Shown here one piece after another: positions 1 to 7,718 of a stretch of 41,030 nucleotides of DNA; the first letter of the stretch is position 1, and each line of letters starts with the position of its first letter. A program made the position numbers and the translations under genes. The notes beneath the pieces are model-generated. The model was not told where the DNA came from. It did not search any database and was given only the letters and a program-made list of their open reading frames with translations. The DNA is from Chloroflexota bacterium. Its GTDB lineage: Bacteria > Chloroflexota > Limnocylindria > Limnocylindrales > CSP1-4. The stretch lies in the NCBI GenBank assembly GCA_021812735.1, contig JAKAMV010000007.1, forward strand, positions 1 through 41,030. The letters are read 5' to 3'.

Positions 1-2370
1 CCATCGCCCGAGGATGCGGCCGGGTCACCGTCGGGCGCACCGGCGGTGACGGCCCCGCCCGGCTCCCCGGGCGGGGCGCAGAAGGTCAGCCCCCGCGCGC
101 GGCGCCTCGCGGCGACGGCTGGGGTCGAGGCCGCCGTGCTGCAGGGCACGGGTCCCGGCGGTCGCGTCGTCGAGCGCGACGTCCGCGCAGCGATCGCCGC
201 CAGCGCGTCCCGGCCGGCCGTCGCCGCAGCCGCCACCCTGGGCGAGGGCGAGCCGCAGCGCATGTCCCGCATGCGCCGGGTGATCGCAGAGCGCCTGACC
301 CAGTCCTGGACCACCACCCCGCACTTCACGATCACGGTGGCCGTGGACGCGTCGCGGCTGATGGACCTGCGCGCCCAGCTCAAGGCCGCCGGCTCGAGCC
401 TCACGGTGACCGACTTCGTGCTGGCCGCCACCGCCGACACCCTGGCCGAGTTCCCCGACGTCAACGGCCGCACCGACGGCACCTCGGTCTGGCCGCGCGG
501 CCGCGTCCACCTCGGCGTGGCGGTGTCGGTGCCCAGCGGCCTCGTGGTCCCGGTCATCCGCGACGCGGACCGGCGCAGCGTCGCCGAGATCCACGACCGG
601 GCGGCGGCCCTGGCCGCGGCGGCCCGCGCCGGCACGGCCTCCCCGGACGACCTGACGGGCTCCACGTTCACCGTGTCCAGCCTGGGCATGTACGGGGTCG
701 AGGAGTTCAGCGCCATCATCAACCCGGGCGAGGCGGCGATCCTCGCCGTCTCGGCCGCCATCCCGACGCCCGTGGCCGTGGACGATCGGGTCGAGGTTCG
801 GCCGGTCATGCGGCTCACGCTGTCGGCCGACCACCGGCTGGTCGACGGGGCCATGGGCGCCGAGTTCATGCGCGCGCTCCGGGCCCGCCTCGAGGCGGCG
901 GACGGCTTCCGGTTGGGTGCCGCGGCGGCCCCCGAGCCCGCCCGCCCCCGCTCCCCACAGGACCCCGACTGGTTCGACGTGGTGGTCCTGGGCGCCGGCA
1001 CCGGCGGGTACACGGCCGCCTTCCGCGCCGCGCAGCTGGGGCTCAAGGTGGCGCTGGTCGACGCCGGGCGGATCGGCGGCACGTGCCTCCACCGCGGCTG
1101 CATCCCCGCCAAGGCGATCCTCGAGGCGGCCGGCCTCGCCCACCGCGTGCGCGAGCAGGGCGCGGGGCTCGGCGTGCTCGCCGAGAGCGTGCGCCTCGAC
1201 TACGCGGCCACGGCCGCGAACAAGGACGCGGTCGTCAAGCGGATGTGGACGGGCCTGCGGAGCCTGGTCGGGAAGAACGGGGTCGAGTGGGTCGCCGGGC
1301 GCGGGCGCCTCGACGGGCCGTCGCGGGTCGTCGTGGCCCTCGGGGACGGCTCGGCCCGCACGCTCACGGGCAACGACGTCATCCTCGCCACGGGCTCGCG
1401 CGTGAAGTCGCTCCCCGGCCTCGTGCCCGACGGGCGGCGCATCGTCACCTCCGACGACGTGCTGCGCTGGACGGAGCTCCCGTCGAGCCTGGCCGTCGTC
1501 GGCGCGGGCGCCGTGGGCAGCGAGTTCGCCTCGGCGTTCCACGACCTGGGCGTGCGGGTGACGCTGCTCGAGTACCTGCCGGCGATCGTCCCCCTCGAGG
1601 ACGCGGAGGTGGGCCGCGAGCTCCAGCGCTCGTTCGAGCGCCGCGGCATGGCCGTGGTCACGAGCGCCCGCTTCGACCCGGCGTCGGTCGCGGTCCGCGA
1701 GGACGGGGTCTCGATCACCGTCGGCCCGGAGGGCGGCGAGCGGGCCGAGCTCACCGCCGACTGCATCCTCGTCGCGACGGGCCGGGCGCCCAACTCCGAG
1801 GACCTCGGCCTCGAGACGACGAGGGTCGAGCTGGACGGCGCGTTCGTGCGGGTGGACGGCCTCATGCGCACCGCCGAGCCGCACGTGTGGGCGATCGGCG
1901 ACCTGGTGGGCGGGCTGCTCCTCGCGCACACCGCCGCGCACGAGGGCCTGATCGCGGCGCACGCGATCGCGGGCGAGCGCGGCGTCCGCCCGATGGACTA
2001 CGCGAGCCAGCCGCGCGCGACCTACACGCGCCCCGAGATCGCGAGCGTCGGCCTCACCGAGCAGCAGTGCACCGAGCGCGGGCTGCCGGTCAGGGTGGGC
2101 AGGGTCCCGTTCCAGGCCATCGCCAAGGCGCTGGTCCACGGCTCCCGCGAGGGCTTCGCCAAGGTCATCGCGCACGCCGGGACCGGAGCGGTGCTGGGCG
2201 TCCACATCATCGGCCCGCATGCCACCGAGCTGATCGCGGAGGCGTCGCTCGCCGCGGCCCTGGGCGCCAGCGTGGACCAGGTGGGTGCGGCCACGCACCC
2301 GCACCCGACCCTGTCGGAGGTGCTCGGCGAGGCGGCGATGGCCGTGCGGGGGCGCTCGATCAACTTCTGA
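1..2370 (+). CDS. E2-E3 fusion: dihydrolipoamide acyltransferase joined to dihydrolipoyl dehydrogenase (5' partial)
   Basis: The open frame runs in from the left edge; the first possible start inside is GTG at 46, but the lipoyl domain expected in front is missing, so the gene is probably cut by the window. Counting from 46: a peripheral-subunit-binding domain (about residues 10-50, VSPRARRLAA), then a 2-oxoacid dehydrogenase acyltransferase catalytic domain (about 70-295) with the active-site motif DHRLVDG near 263, a Pro/Ala linker, and a complete FAD/NAD disulfide oxidoreductase from about 308. The E3 half shows the FAD motif GAGTGG, the redox pair C347/C352 in GTCLHRGC, and the C-terminal catalytic HPHPT. 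Known role: E2 transfers the acyl group to CoA and E3 reoxidises the dihydrolipoyl arm with NAD+. Both halves look intact. The substrate (pyruvate, branched-chain or acetoin) cannot be told. E2 and E3 are usually separate polypeptides. Confidence 0.92.
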   Translation, partial: PSPEDAAGSPSGAPAVTAPPGSPGGAQKVSPRARRLAATAGVEAAVLQGTGPGGRVVERDVRAAIAASASRPAVAAAATLGEGEPQRMSRMRRVIAERLTQSWTTTPHFTITVAVDASRLMDLRAQLKAAGSSLTVTDFVLAATADTLAEFPDVNGRTDGTSVWPRGRVHLGVAVSVPSGLVVPVIRDADRRSVAEIHDRAAALAAAARAGTASPDDLTGSTFTVSSLGMYGVEEFSAIINPGEAAILAVSAAIPTPVAVDDRVEVRPVMRLTLSADHRLVDGAMGAEFMRALRARLEAADGFRLGAAAAPEPARPRSPQDPDWFDVVVLGAGTGGYTAAFRAAQLGLKVALVDAGRIGGTCLHRGCIPAKAILEAAGLAHRVREQGAGLGVLAESVRLDYAATAANKDAVVKRMWTGLRSLVGKNGVEWVAGRGRLDGPSRVVVALGDGSARTLTGNDVILATGSRVKSLPGLVPDGRRIVTSDDVLRWTELPSSLAVVGAGAVGSEFASAFHDLGVRVTLLEYLPAIVPLEDAEVGRELQRSFERRGMAVVTSARFDPASVAVREDGVSITVGPEGGERAELTADCILVATGRAPNSEDLGLETTRVELDGAFVRVDGLMRTAEPHVWAIGDLVGGLLLAHTAAHEGLIAAHAIAGERGVRPMDYASQPRATYTRPEIASVGLTEQQCTERGLPVRVGRVPFQAIAKALVHGSREGFAKVIAHAGTGAVLGVHIIGPHATELIAEASLAAALGASVDQVGAATHPHPTLSEVLGEAAMAVRGRSINF

Positions 2371-2385
2371 GGGGCCCGGGCCCTC
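2370..2385. terminator. GC-rich inverted repeat between convergent genes
   Basis: Only 18 bases separate the stops of the E2-E3 gene and the convergent PLP enzyme. They hold AGGG/CCCT arms around a GC-only 7-base loop, overlapping the palindrome GGGCCCGGGCCC. There is no T-tract, so a bidirectional terminator is only a guess. Confidence 0.25.
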
Positions 2386-2388
2386 CGT

Positions 2389-3540
2389 TCAGGCGAGCGC
2401 GGCGCGCAGTGAGCGGTCCAGGTCGGCCCACAGGTCCTCGACGGCCTCGACGCCGACCGACAGCCGGCAGAGCGTTGGGCCGACGACCGCCGCGTCGCCG
2501 GCGTAGCGCGCCCGCCGCTCGATCAGCGATTCGACGCCGCCGAGGCTCGTGGCGTGCGTGACCAGGCGCAGGCCGGCCAGGAACGCCTCGGTCTGCTCGA
2601 CCGTGCCGGCGACGTCGAACGAGAGCATGGGCCCCGCTCCGAGCGGCAGGACGCGCGCCGCGAGGTCGTGTCCGGGGTCGCCGTCGAGGCCCGGGTAGTG
2701 GACCGCCGCGACACGCGGGTGGGCGACCAGCCGACGGGCCAGCTCGGCGGCCGACGCCTCCGCCCGATCGAGCCGCACCGCGAGCGTGCGCAGGCCGCGG
2801 AGGCCGAGGAACGCCTCGAGCGTGCCCGGGATCGACCCGTGGTCGTGGCGGAACGCCGCCAGCTGCGCTGCGTGGCCCTCGTCCCGGCACACGGCGGCGC
2901 CCAGCAACAGGTCCGAGTGGCCGCCGATGAACTTGGTCGCCGAGTGCAGGACGATGTCGGCCCCGAGCTCGAGCGGGCGCTGGCGCAGCGGCGTGGCGAA
3001 CGTGGCGTCCACCACGGTGAGCGCGCCGCGCTCGCGCGCGCCGACCGCGATCGCCGGGACGTCAGCGACCACCATCAACGGGTTCGCGATCGACTCCACC
3101 CACACCATGGCGGCGCCGTCGGCCGCGGCGAGGACCGCGTCGGTGTCGTCCGCGGGGGCCAACCGCACGCTGAGGCGCCGACGGGCCGCCATCCGCTCGA
3201 AGACATTGCGGACGCCGTAGTAGGTCACCGACGAGAGCACGACCGTGCCGCCCCCGGGCACGAGGTCCGCGATCGCGGTCGCGGCGGCCAGCCCGGTCGC
3301 GAAGGTGACGGCGCGGCCACCGTCGAGCGCCCCGAGCGCCGCCTCGAGCGCCCCGTACCCGGCGTTGCCGTCGCGGCCGTACTCCAGGGCGGCGTCGTGG
3401 ACGTAGGTCGAGCTCGGGACGAGCGGCGGGTTCATCGGCGCGCCCGGCGCGCGCGCCGGCCGGCCCGCCTGCACGACCACCGTGTCGGGCGTCCACGCCG
3501 GGTCCAGCTCCAGGGGCGCGGGGTACATCGGGTCGGTCAC
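2389..3540 (-). CDS. Cys/Met-metabolism PLP-dependent enzyme (cystathionine gamma-synthase/lyase family)
   Basis: 383 residues, the usual length of the trans-sulfuration family (fold type I PLP enzymes: cystathionine gamma-synthase, gamma-lyase, methionine gamma-lyase, O-acetylhomoserine sulfhydrylase). The PLP-binding lysine is K203 in HSATKFIGGHSD, with the cofactor-binding aspartate D178 in VVDATFATP and the substrate-loop tyrosine in SSVTYYGV. The C-terminal part ends with the family pattern TSLGGVESLIE and RLSVGVE. The usual YxRxGNPT segment is altered to YGRDGNAGYGALE, so the exact reaction is open. The start is GTG at 3540, which overlaps the stop of the ATPase gene by 4 nt (GTGA); an in-frame ATG lies at 3528. 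Probably translated from the same mRNA as that ATPase fragment. Confidence 0.88.
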   Translation of the reverse strand: MTDPMYPAPLELDPAWTPDTVVVQAGRPARAPGAPMNPPLVPSSTYVHDAALEYGRDGNAGYGALEAALGALDGGRAVTFATGLAAATAIADLVPGGGTVVLSSVTYYGVRNVFERMAARRRLSVRLAPADDTDAVLAAADGAAMVWVESIANPLMVVADVPAIAVGARERGALTVVDATFATPLRQRPLELGADIVLHSATKFIGGHSDLLLGAAVCRDEGHAAQLAAFRHDHGSIPGTLEAFLGLRGLRTLAVRLDRAEASAAELARRLVAHPRVAAVHYPGLDGDPGHDLAARVLPLGAGPMLSFDVAGTVEQTEAFLAGLRLVTHATSLGGVESLIERRARYAGDAAVVGPTLCRLSVGVEAVEDLWADLDRSLRAALA

Positions 3541-4136
3541 GGCATCTCCCTTTCGTGCTCGCCGATGCGGCGTCTGGCGGTCGCAACAGCGGCTTCCGCA
3601 TCACGGAGCATGACATTGAGCGCCGCATCGCTGGGGCCGCCGGGGTGCTTCTCCGCGGCGACGAGCAGCGCGATGTCGTCGGCCCGCAGCTTGACCTCGA
3701 ACCGCCCGGCCAGACTCGCAGACAGGCCGTGCTCGACCAGCAGCGGCGCCGAGCCGAGCAGCACCACGCGGAGCCGGCGGCCGGACCGCGTGTCCTCGTC
3801 CCACAGCCGCTTCACCGATTCTGACCAGCCGGCCGACTTCTGGACCTCGTCGATGACGAGCACCCCGCCCGATGGGCCCGCCTCGAGGCGCGCCGCCTCC
3901 CACTGGGCGGCGATCCAGTCAGGTCCGCGGAGCGCGGGCTCGTCGGCGCTCGCCATGCGCACGGGGATGGGCAGCGCCTCCACGGCCTGTGCGACGAGCG
4001 TGGACTTGCCCACCTGCCGGGGGCCGGCAACCACCTGGACGAAGCGCCGAGGCTCGGCGAGCCGGGCCGCGAGCTCGGCAGCCTGCGGCCGCCGGTAGGC
4101 GGGACTGGACGACGGATTACTCAACATCTTGAGCAT
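3537..4136 (-). CDS. Truncated AAA_14-type ATPase (N-terminal domain only)
   Basis: 199 residues with a Walker A motif (GPRQVGKST, residues 38-46) and Walker B followed by the family signature (VLVIDEVQK, 92-100), then the sensor-like VVLLGSAPLL and SASLAGRFE. This is the AAA_14/DUF4143 family, normally about 380-480 residues with a C-terminal DUF4143 domain. Here the protein departs from the family after SLAGRFE and ends with an unrelated, helical, Ala/Arg-rich tail of about 55 residues. It is therefore a remnant or a rearranged short form. Its function is unknown; full-length relatives are often found with toxin-antitoxin or defence genes. The ATG at 4136 lies inside a hairpin. Confidence 0.7.
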   Translation of the reverse strand: MLKMLSNPSSSPAYRRPQAAELAARLAEPRRFVQVVAGPRQVGKSTLVAQAVEALPIPVRMASADEPALRGPDWIAAQWEAARLEAGPSGGVLVIDEVQKSAGWSESVKRLWDEDTRSGRRLRVVLLGSAPLLVEHGLSASLAGRFEVKLRADDIALLVAAEKHPGGPSDAALNVMLRDAEAAVATARRRIGEHEREMP

Positions 4137-4145
4137 TCTTGCTCA
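4120..4145. promoter_or_regulatory. Two abutting perfect palindromes over the ATPase start codon
   Basis: CTCAA-catc-TTGAG (4120-4133) overlaps TGAGCA-ttct-TGCTCA (4130-4145). The start codon of the AAA_14 gene (4134-4136) is inside the second. The position suggests an operator or a translation-blocking hairpin controlling that gene. No binding protein is identified. Confidence 0.4.
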
Positions 4146-4325
4146 GCAGGCCGCACAGGTCAGGCCGAGGAACTCCCGCAAGGCAGAGGATGCGCCACAG
4201 GCGGGGTTCGCCCGGGCAGCGGCTCTCGTCGGCGCGGCCGCCCGCCGTCGAGGTGGCACACGAGGCGGCCGATGTGTCGTGGGGCCCGGGCAGATCGGTT
4301 GACCCCGGCGAGGTGCGTGCGCCAT

Positions 4326-4367
4326 TGTCGCTGCGACATGGTCGTGACGAGCGGATCTCCGGAGATC
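4326..4367. promoter_or_regulatory. Candidate operator region upstream of the MarR gene
   Basis: Two inverted repeats lie 50-95 nt before the MarR start: TGTCG-ctg-CGACA (4326-4338) and a perfect 14-bp palindrome GATCTCCGGAGATC (4354-4367). MarR proteins bind palindromes of this size and often repress themselves, so these are natural candidates. They also lie between this gene and the divergent ATPase gene. Confidence 0.4.
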
Positions 4368-4419
4368 ACGGACGCCGAGGGCGGAGTCGCGGCGGCGCCC
4401 GGAGCTGCACGAGCGAACA

Positions 4420-5193
4420 GTGCGCGGCCAGCGCGGTCCGGACGCGGCACAGGCGGCCGCACGGGTCGCCCAGCTCTTCCCCGCGGTCTACCGCCGCTAC
4501 CACTACGCGCAGCGGCTGCGCGACGGAGCCGCTCTGCCGGTGACGACCCGCGGCCTGGCGGTCCTCCAGCATCTCGCCCAGGCCGGGCCGCTGACGGTGG
4601 GCGAGCAGGCGGAGCACTTGGGGCTGAGGAGGAATTCGGCCTCCGAGCTGCTGCAGCGCCTAGAGGCCAAGGGCCTGGCAGCGCGCATCCGCGACGAGCG
4701 CGACGAGCGCCGTGTGCTGGTCTGGCTCACCGTGGCAGGCCGGGATGTGGTAGCCCGGACCGGCCAGGTGCTCGCGCCCGACCGGCTCACCGAGGCGATG
4801 GCTCGGCTCACACCCGAGCGCTCGGCGATGATGCGCTTCTCGTTGGCGCCACGGCACCGGCATCACGACGGGTGGCCCTTGGCATCCGCGATGGGCCGTC
4901 GCAGAGTGACCGCCGGACGCGGGAGGCTGCGACGCGCGGCCCACGCACTGGCCGCCGGGACCGCGCCGAGCCACTGGCGAATCCGACCCGCCCGCACCGG
5001 AGGTGGGTCATGCAGCACATGCAGGACTCGATCCACATTGACGCCCCGGTCGCGCACGTGTGGGCGTTCTACCTCGACACGTCGCACTGGTCCGACTGGA
5101 TGCCGCGCGCGGAGTACCAGGACTTCAGCGGGCCGCTGGACCAGGTCGGCACAACCTACGTCGGCGGCATGCGGATCATGGGCCACGAGATGA
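4420..5193 (+). CDS. MarR-family transcriptional regulator with anomalous 3' end
   Basis: Starts at GTG 4420. Residues about 38-112 form a typical MarR winged helix: a helix-turn-helix (VGEQAEHLGLRRNSASELLQRLEAKGL) followed by the wing DERDERRVLVWLTVAGRDVV, then the start of the C-terminal dimerisation helix (LTEAMARLTPERS). After about 4835 the frame stays open but the translation becomes Arg/His-rich and unlike MarR. From 5010 on it overlaps the next gene in another frame for 184 nt. The real protein probably ended near 4840-4900, so either a frameshift or loss of the native stop is likely. MarR proteins are ligand-responsive DNA-binding repressors; the following SRPBCC gene is the likely target. 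Confidence 0.6.
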   Translation: MRGQRGPDAAQAAARVAQLFPAVYRRYHYAQRLRDGAALPVTTRGLAVLQHLAQAGPLTVGEQAEHLGLRRNSASELLQRLEAKGLAARIRDERDERRVLVWLTVAGRDVVARTGQVLAPDRLTEAMARLTPERSAMMRFSLAPRHRHHDGWPLASAMGRRRVTAGRGRLRRAAHALAAGTAPSHWRIRPARTGGGSCSTCRTRSTLTPRSRTCGRSTSTRRTGPTGCRARSTRTSAGRWTRSAQPTSAACGSWATR

Positions 5194-5456
5194 AGGCGAC
5201 CTACAAGGTCGTCGAGATCGTGCCTGAGCACCTTTACCGCGAGCACAGCGACTGGGGCCCCATGGACACGCAGATGCGGTTCGAGCCCGAGGGCAAGGGA
5301 ACCCTGCTGACCGTGGAGTCCGATTACGAGATGCCGGGCCACCTGCCCAGGTTCATCCAGGACCTCCTGAGCAAGCGCTGGATGGAGCGGCAGGAGCGCC
5401 AGATGCTCGAGGACTTCAAGGCGCTCGCCGAGGCGACGGTCCCGGTCGCGGTCTGA
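5010..5456 (+). CDS. SRPBCC (START/Bet v1-like) family protein
   Basis: 148 residues beginning at ATG 5010, which has a good ribosome binding site (GGAGGTG, 4999-5005). The N-terminus SIHIDAPVAHVWAFYLDTSHWSDWMP is the hallmark first strand and helix of the SRPBCC/polyketide-cyclase superfamily, which binds hydrophobic ligands in a helix-grip fold. The C-terminus is the usual long amphipathic helix (RWMERQERQMLEDFKALAEA). Length matches the family. The open frame extends far upstream through the MarR gene, but only the part from 5010 looks like protein of this family. The ligand is unknown. Confidence 0.82.
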   Translation: MQHMQDSIHIDAPVAHVWAFYLDTSHWSDWMPRAEYQDFSGPLDQVGTTYVGGMRIMGHEMKATYKVVEIVPEHLYREHSDWGPMDTQMRFEPEGKGTLLTVESDYEMPGHLPRFIQDLLSKRWMERQERQMLEDFKALAEATVPVAV

Positions 5457-5472
5457 GCCCCCAACCGGGGGC
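5457..5472 (+). terminator. Perfect GC hairpin just after the SRPBCC stop
   Basis: GCCCCC-aacc-GGGGGC begins one base after the stop codon. It is a 6-bp all-GC stem with a 4-base loop and no following T-tract. The position fits a terminator. Confidence 0.45.
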
Positions 5473-5630
5473 CACCGCGCGCAGGACTGGCGCAGTCTCA
5501 GAGCACACGGTCGCCGCGAGGCGACTCCAAAGGCCCCGGCCGCCCGTCTCCGGCTCGCCGGGGCCCTACCGTGCCAGCGGTGCCTCGCCTCGCGGACGTG
5601 ACCGTGCCGCGGTCCCGGAGGCCAGGCCGC

Positions 5631-6056
5631 TCAGCCCAGCAGCCGGACGCGCACGCCGAGCGCCTCGTAGACCGCTCGCGCCCGGGCGTCGCCGGACAGG
5701 AGCGCGCGGTCGTGCTCGCGGGCGGCGGCGCCCACGAGCGCGTCGTAGACGGTGCCGCCCGACACGCCCAGCCGGGCGAGCTCGGGCCCGAGGGCGGCGG
5801 CAGCCCCCGCGGTCAGGAATTCCGATGCGGGGAAGTCGTGCGCGAGCAGTGCGGCGACGTCCGCCGGCGACCGGCGGAGCCCGCCCGGCAGGCGCGTGAG
5901 GACCGAGTAGGCCTCGAACCAGGCGTGGCCAGCGAGACCCAGACGCCGGCCGCGCACGGCGTCGAGGGCCGCGGCGTGCGCCTCGTGGTCCTCGACGGCC
6001 AGGGCGATCGCGGCGCTCGTGTCGAGCAGCAGGACCTCGTCGCGGTCAGCGCCCAT
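5631..6056 (-). CDS. PIN-domain ribonuclease toxin (VapC-like)
   Basis: 141 residues, normal for VapC toxins. The acidic PIN residues are visible: D12 in VLLLDTSAAIAL, a central glutamate in WFEAYSVLTRL, D in GGTVYDALVGAAA, and D in ALLSGDARA. PIN toxins cleave specific RNAs (often tRNA or rRNA) with Mg2+ until bound by their antitoxin. The start overlaps the 3' end of the AbrB-type antitoxin gene by 11 nt, the usual translationally coupled antitoxin-first order. Nothing looks broken. Confidence 0.88.
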   Translation of the reverse strand: MGADRDEVLLLDTSAAIALAVEDHEAHAAALDAVRGRRLGLAGHAWFEAYSVLTRLPGGLRRSPADVAALLAHDFPASEFLTAGAAAALGPELARLGVSGGTVYDALVGAAAREHDRALLSGDARARAVYEALGVRVRLLG

Positions 6057-6288
6057 GCCGGTCGGCGTCGATCAGCTCCCGGACGGCTGCGCCCGTCAGG
6101 GGCGTGCCGGAGGCCGGGATGACCAGCAGCCCGCCGTCCGCACGCAGCCCCGCGCCGCCGACCGGCTCGATCCGGATGGCGGCCCCGTCGAGCTCGAGCT
6201 CCACCTCGCCGCCGGCGGCGAGCCCGACCCGGTCCCGGAGCGGGCGCGGGATGACCAGGCGCCCTGCCCTGTCGATGGTCGTCCTCAT
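6046..6288 (-). CDS. AbrB/SpoVT (swapped-hairpin) antitoxin
   Basis: 80 residues from ATG 6288. RTTIDRAGRLVIPRPLRDRVGLAAGGEVELEL is the AbrB/MazE-type swapped-hairpin DNA-binding fold; the C-terminal tail (AVRELIDADRHGR) would wrap the PIN toxin. The frame stays open up to 6327, but ATG 6288 is preferred because the family fold begins there and a -10-like TATCGT ends 7 nt upstream. That spacing implies a leaderless mRNA; no Shine-Dalgarno is seen. The protein likely neutralises the downstream PIN toxin and represses the shared promoter. Confidence 0.85.
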   Translation of the reverse strand: MRTTIDRAGRLVIPRPLRDRVGLAAGGEVELELDGAAIRIEPVGGAGLRADGGLLVIPASGTPLTGAAVRELIDADRHGR

Positions 6289-6295
6289 GGTGCGC

Positions 6296-6301
6296 ACGAT
6301 A
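6296..6301 (-). promoter_or_regulatory. -10-like box for the AbrB/PIN operon
   Basis: TATCGT on the minus strand ends 7 nt before ATG 6288, placing a transcription start at or within a base or two of the start codon. No convincing -35 is visible. Confidence 0.35.
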
Positions 6302-6363
6302 CCATTGTTGTGGCACAGATCGTCCACGTGCCCGACGCCGCGGCCGAGCGGTGCCCGCCGAGG

Positions 6364-7086
6364 TCAGCCGCCGGGCTGCTCCCAGCCGCGTCGCGGGACC
6401 CGGACGCCCGGCCGCGGATCACGGGTGCGGTAGATGATGTACGGGCGGGCGACGTAGCCCAGCGGGACGCTGAACACGTGGACGAGGCGCGTGAACGGCC
6501 ACATCGCGAACAGCGCGAGCGCCGCCAGCGCGTGGGCCTGGAACGTCGGCGGGGCTGCGGCCATCAGGTCGGGGCGGGGCTGGAGCAGCAGGATGCTCCG
6601 CACCCACGGCGCCACGTCCGAGCGGTAGTCGTGACCCATGCCGAGGGCGTTGAGCCCGACCGTGTTCACGAGGCCGAGCACGATGACGAGACCGAGCACG
6701 AGGTACATCGCCTTGTCGGCCGGGGTCGTGACCTGGAGGATCGAGCGGGTGAACCGCCGGCGCGCGACCAGCAGGGCGAGGCCGGCGGCGGCGGCGACCC
6801 CGGCGACCGCACCCGCCGTCGCCGCCACCGCGTGGTACGCCTCGCTCGAGACGCCGAGGGCCTGGGTCCACGACGCCGGCACCAGCAGGCCGATCACGTG
6901 GCCGCCGAGCACCGCGAGGATGCCGAAGTGGAACAGCGGGCTGGCGATCGCGAGCTGCCGCCCCTCGTAGAGCTGGGAGGAGCGGGTCGTCCAGCCGAAC
7001 TTGTCGTACCGCCAGCGCCAGAACAGGCCCACGACGAAGGTGGTGAGGCACACGTAGGGAACCACCACCCATAGCAGCGTCGTCAC
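6364..7086 (-). CDS. narI: Respiratory nitrate reductase gamma subunit, cytochrome b
   Basis: 240 residues from GTG 7086, which overlaps the narJ stop by 4 nt (GTGA). Five hydrophobic segments fit the NarI fold. Haem-ligand histidines are present in the expected pairs: HFGILAVLGGH in the second helix, and HALAALAL plus LVHVFSVP in the last. NarI takes electrons from quinol at the membrane and passes them through two b haems to NarH. The C-terminal motif GYVARPYIIYRTRDP is typical of the family. Last gene of the regulator-narGHJI operon. Confidence 0.95.
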   Translation of the reverse strand: MTTLLWVVVPYVCLTTFVVGLFWRWRYDKFGWTTRSSQLYEGRQLAIASPLFHFGILAVLGGHVIGLLVPASWTQALGVSSEAYHAVAATAGAVAGVAAAAGLALLVARRRFTRSILQVTTPADKAMYLVLGLVIVLGLVNTVGLNALGMGHDYRSDVAPWVRSILLLQPRPDLMAAAPPTFQAHALAALALFAMWPFTRLVHVFSVPLGYVARPYIIYRTRDPRPGVRVPRRGWEQPGG

Positions 7087-7718
7087 GGGCGCGCCTCCGT
7101 TCCGGGCAGGGCGTATGGGTCGAGGCCCACCGACTCCACGGGCGGTCCCTCGGCCACGAGGCGGTCGACGGCGTCGAGCTCCGAGGCGCTGGGCTCGGGC
7201 AGGGCGAGCTCGAGCCCCCTGACGGCGCCGGCGTACGGCGACCCGTCCTCCTCGAGCGAGCGCCGGAGCGCGATGACGCTCGGCAGGTGCCCGGCGATCG
7301 CATCCACGACACCGGTGTCGGCGGCGTCGCACCGGGCAGCCAGCTCGAGCACCGCGGGCAGGTAGTCCGCGAGCTCACCGGCGGTCAGCTCGTAGCCGCG
7401 TGATCGGTACAGCTCGCCGAAGCGCCAGATCGCGAGGCCCCGGCGGCGCGTGTCGCCGTTGAGGTGGTAGGTGAGGTACAGGGCGTTGCGCCGGCGCAGG
7501 TCGAAGGTCGCCACGTACGCCGCCTGGAGCTCGATGAGGGGCCGCGAGCCGAGATGGGCGACGACGCCCCCGAGCTGCCCGCGCACTGGGGCCGGCAGGG
7601 CTGCGACCGCACCGGCGAGCGCGGGCAGGCTGGCCGCCAGTTCCCCGTCGGGGTACTGGAGGACCCGGGACGCGACGGCGAGCACGAGCGAGCGGCCGTG
7701 GCCCGTGACCCGGCTCAT
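7083..7718 (-). CDS. narJ: Nitrate reductase assembly chaperone
   Basis: 211 residues from ATG 7718, overlapping the narH stop by 4 nt (ATGA) and the narI start by 4 nt. It is helical with the NarJ/TorD-family pattern LVLAVASRVLQYPD near the start and AAYVATFDLRRRNALYLTYHLNGDTRRRG in the middle, where NarJ proteins carry YVxTFD...LYLTY. NarJ is a system-specific chaperone that binds the NarG N-terminus and holds the apoenzyme until the Mo-bisMGD cofactor is inserted; it is not part of the final enzyme. Confidence 0.93.
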   Translation of the reverse strand: MSRVTGHGRSLVLAVASRVLQYPDGELAASLPALAGAVAALPAPVRGQLGGVVAHLGSRPLIELQAAYVATFDLRRRNALYLTYHLNGDTRRRGLAIWRFGELYRSRGYELTAGELADYLPAVLELAARCDAADTGVVDAIAGHLPSVIALRRSLEEDGSPYAGAVRGLELALPEPSASELDAVDRLVAEGPPVESVGLDPYALPGTEARP

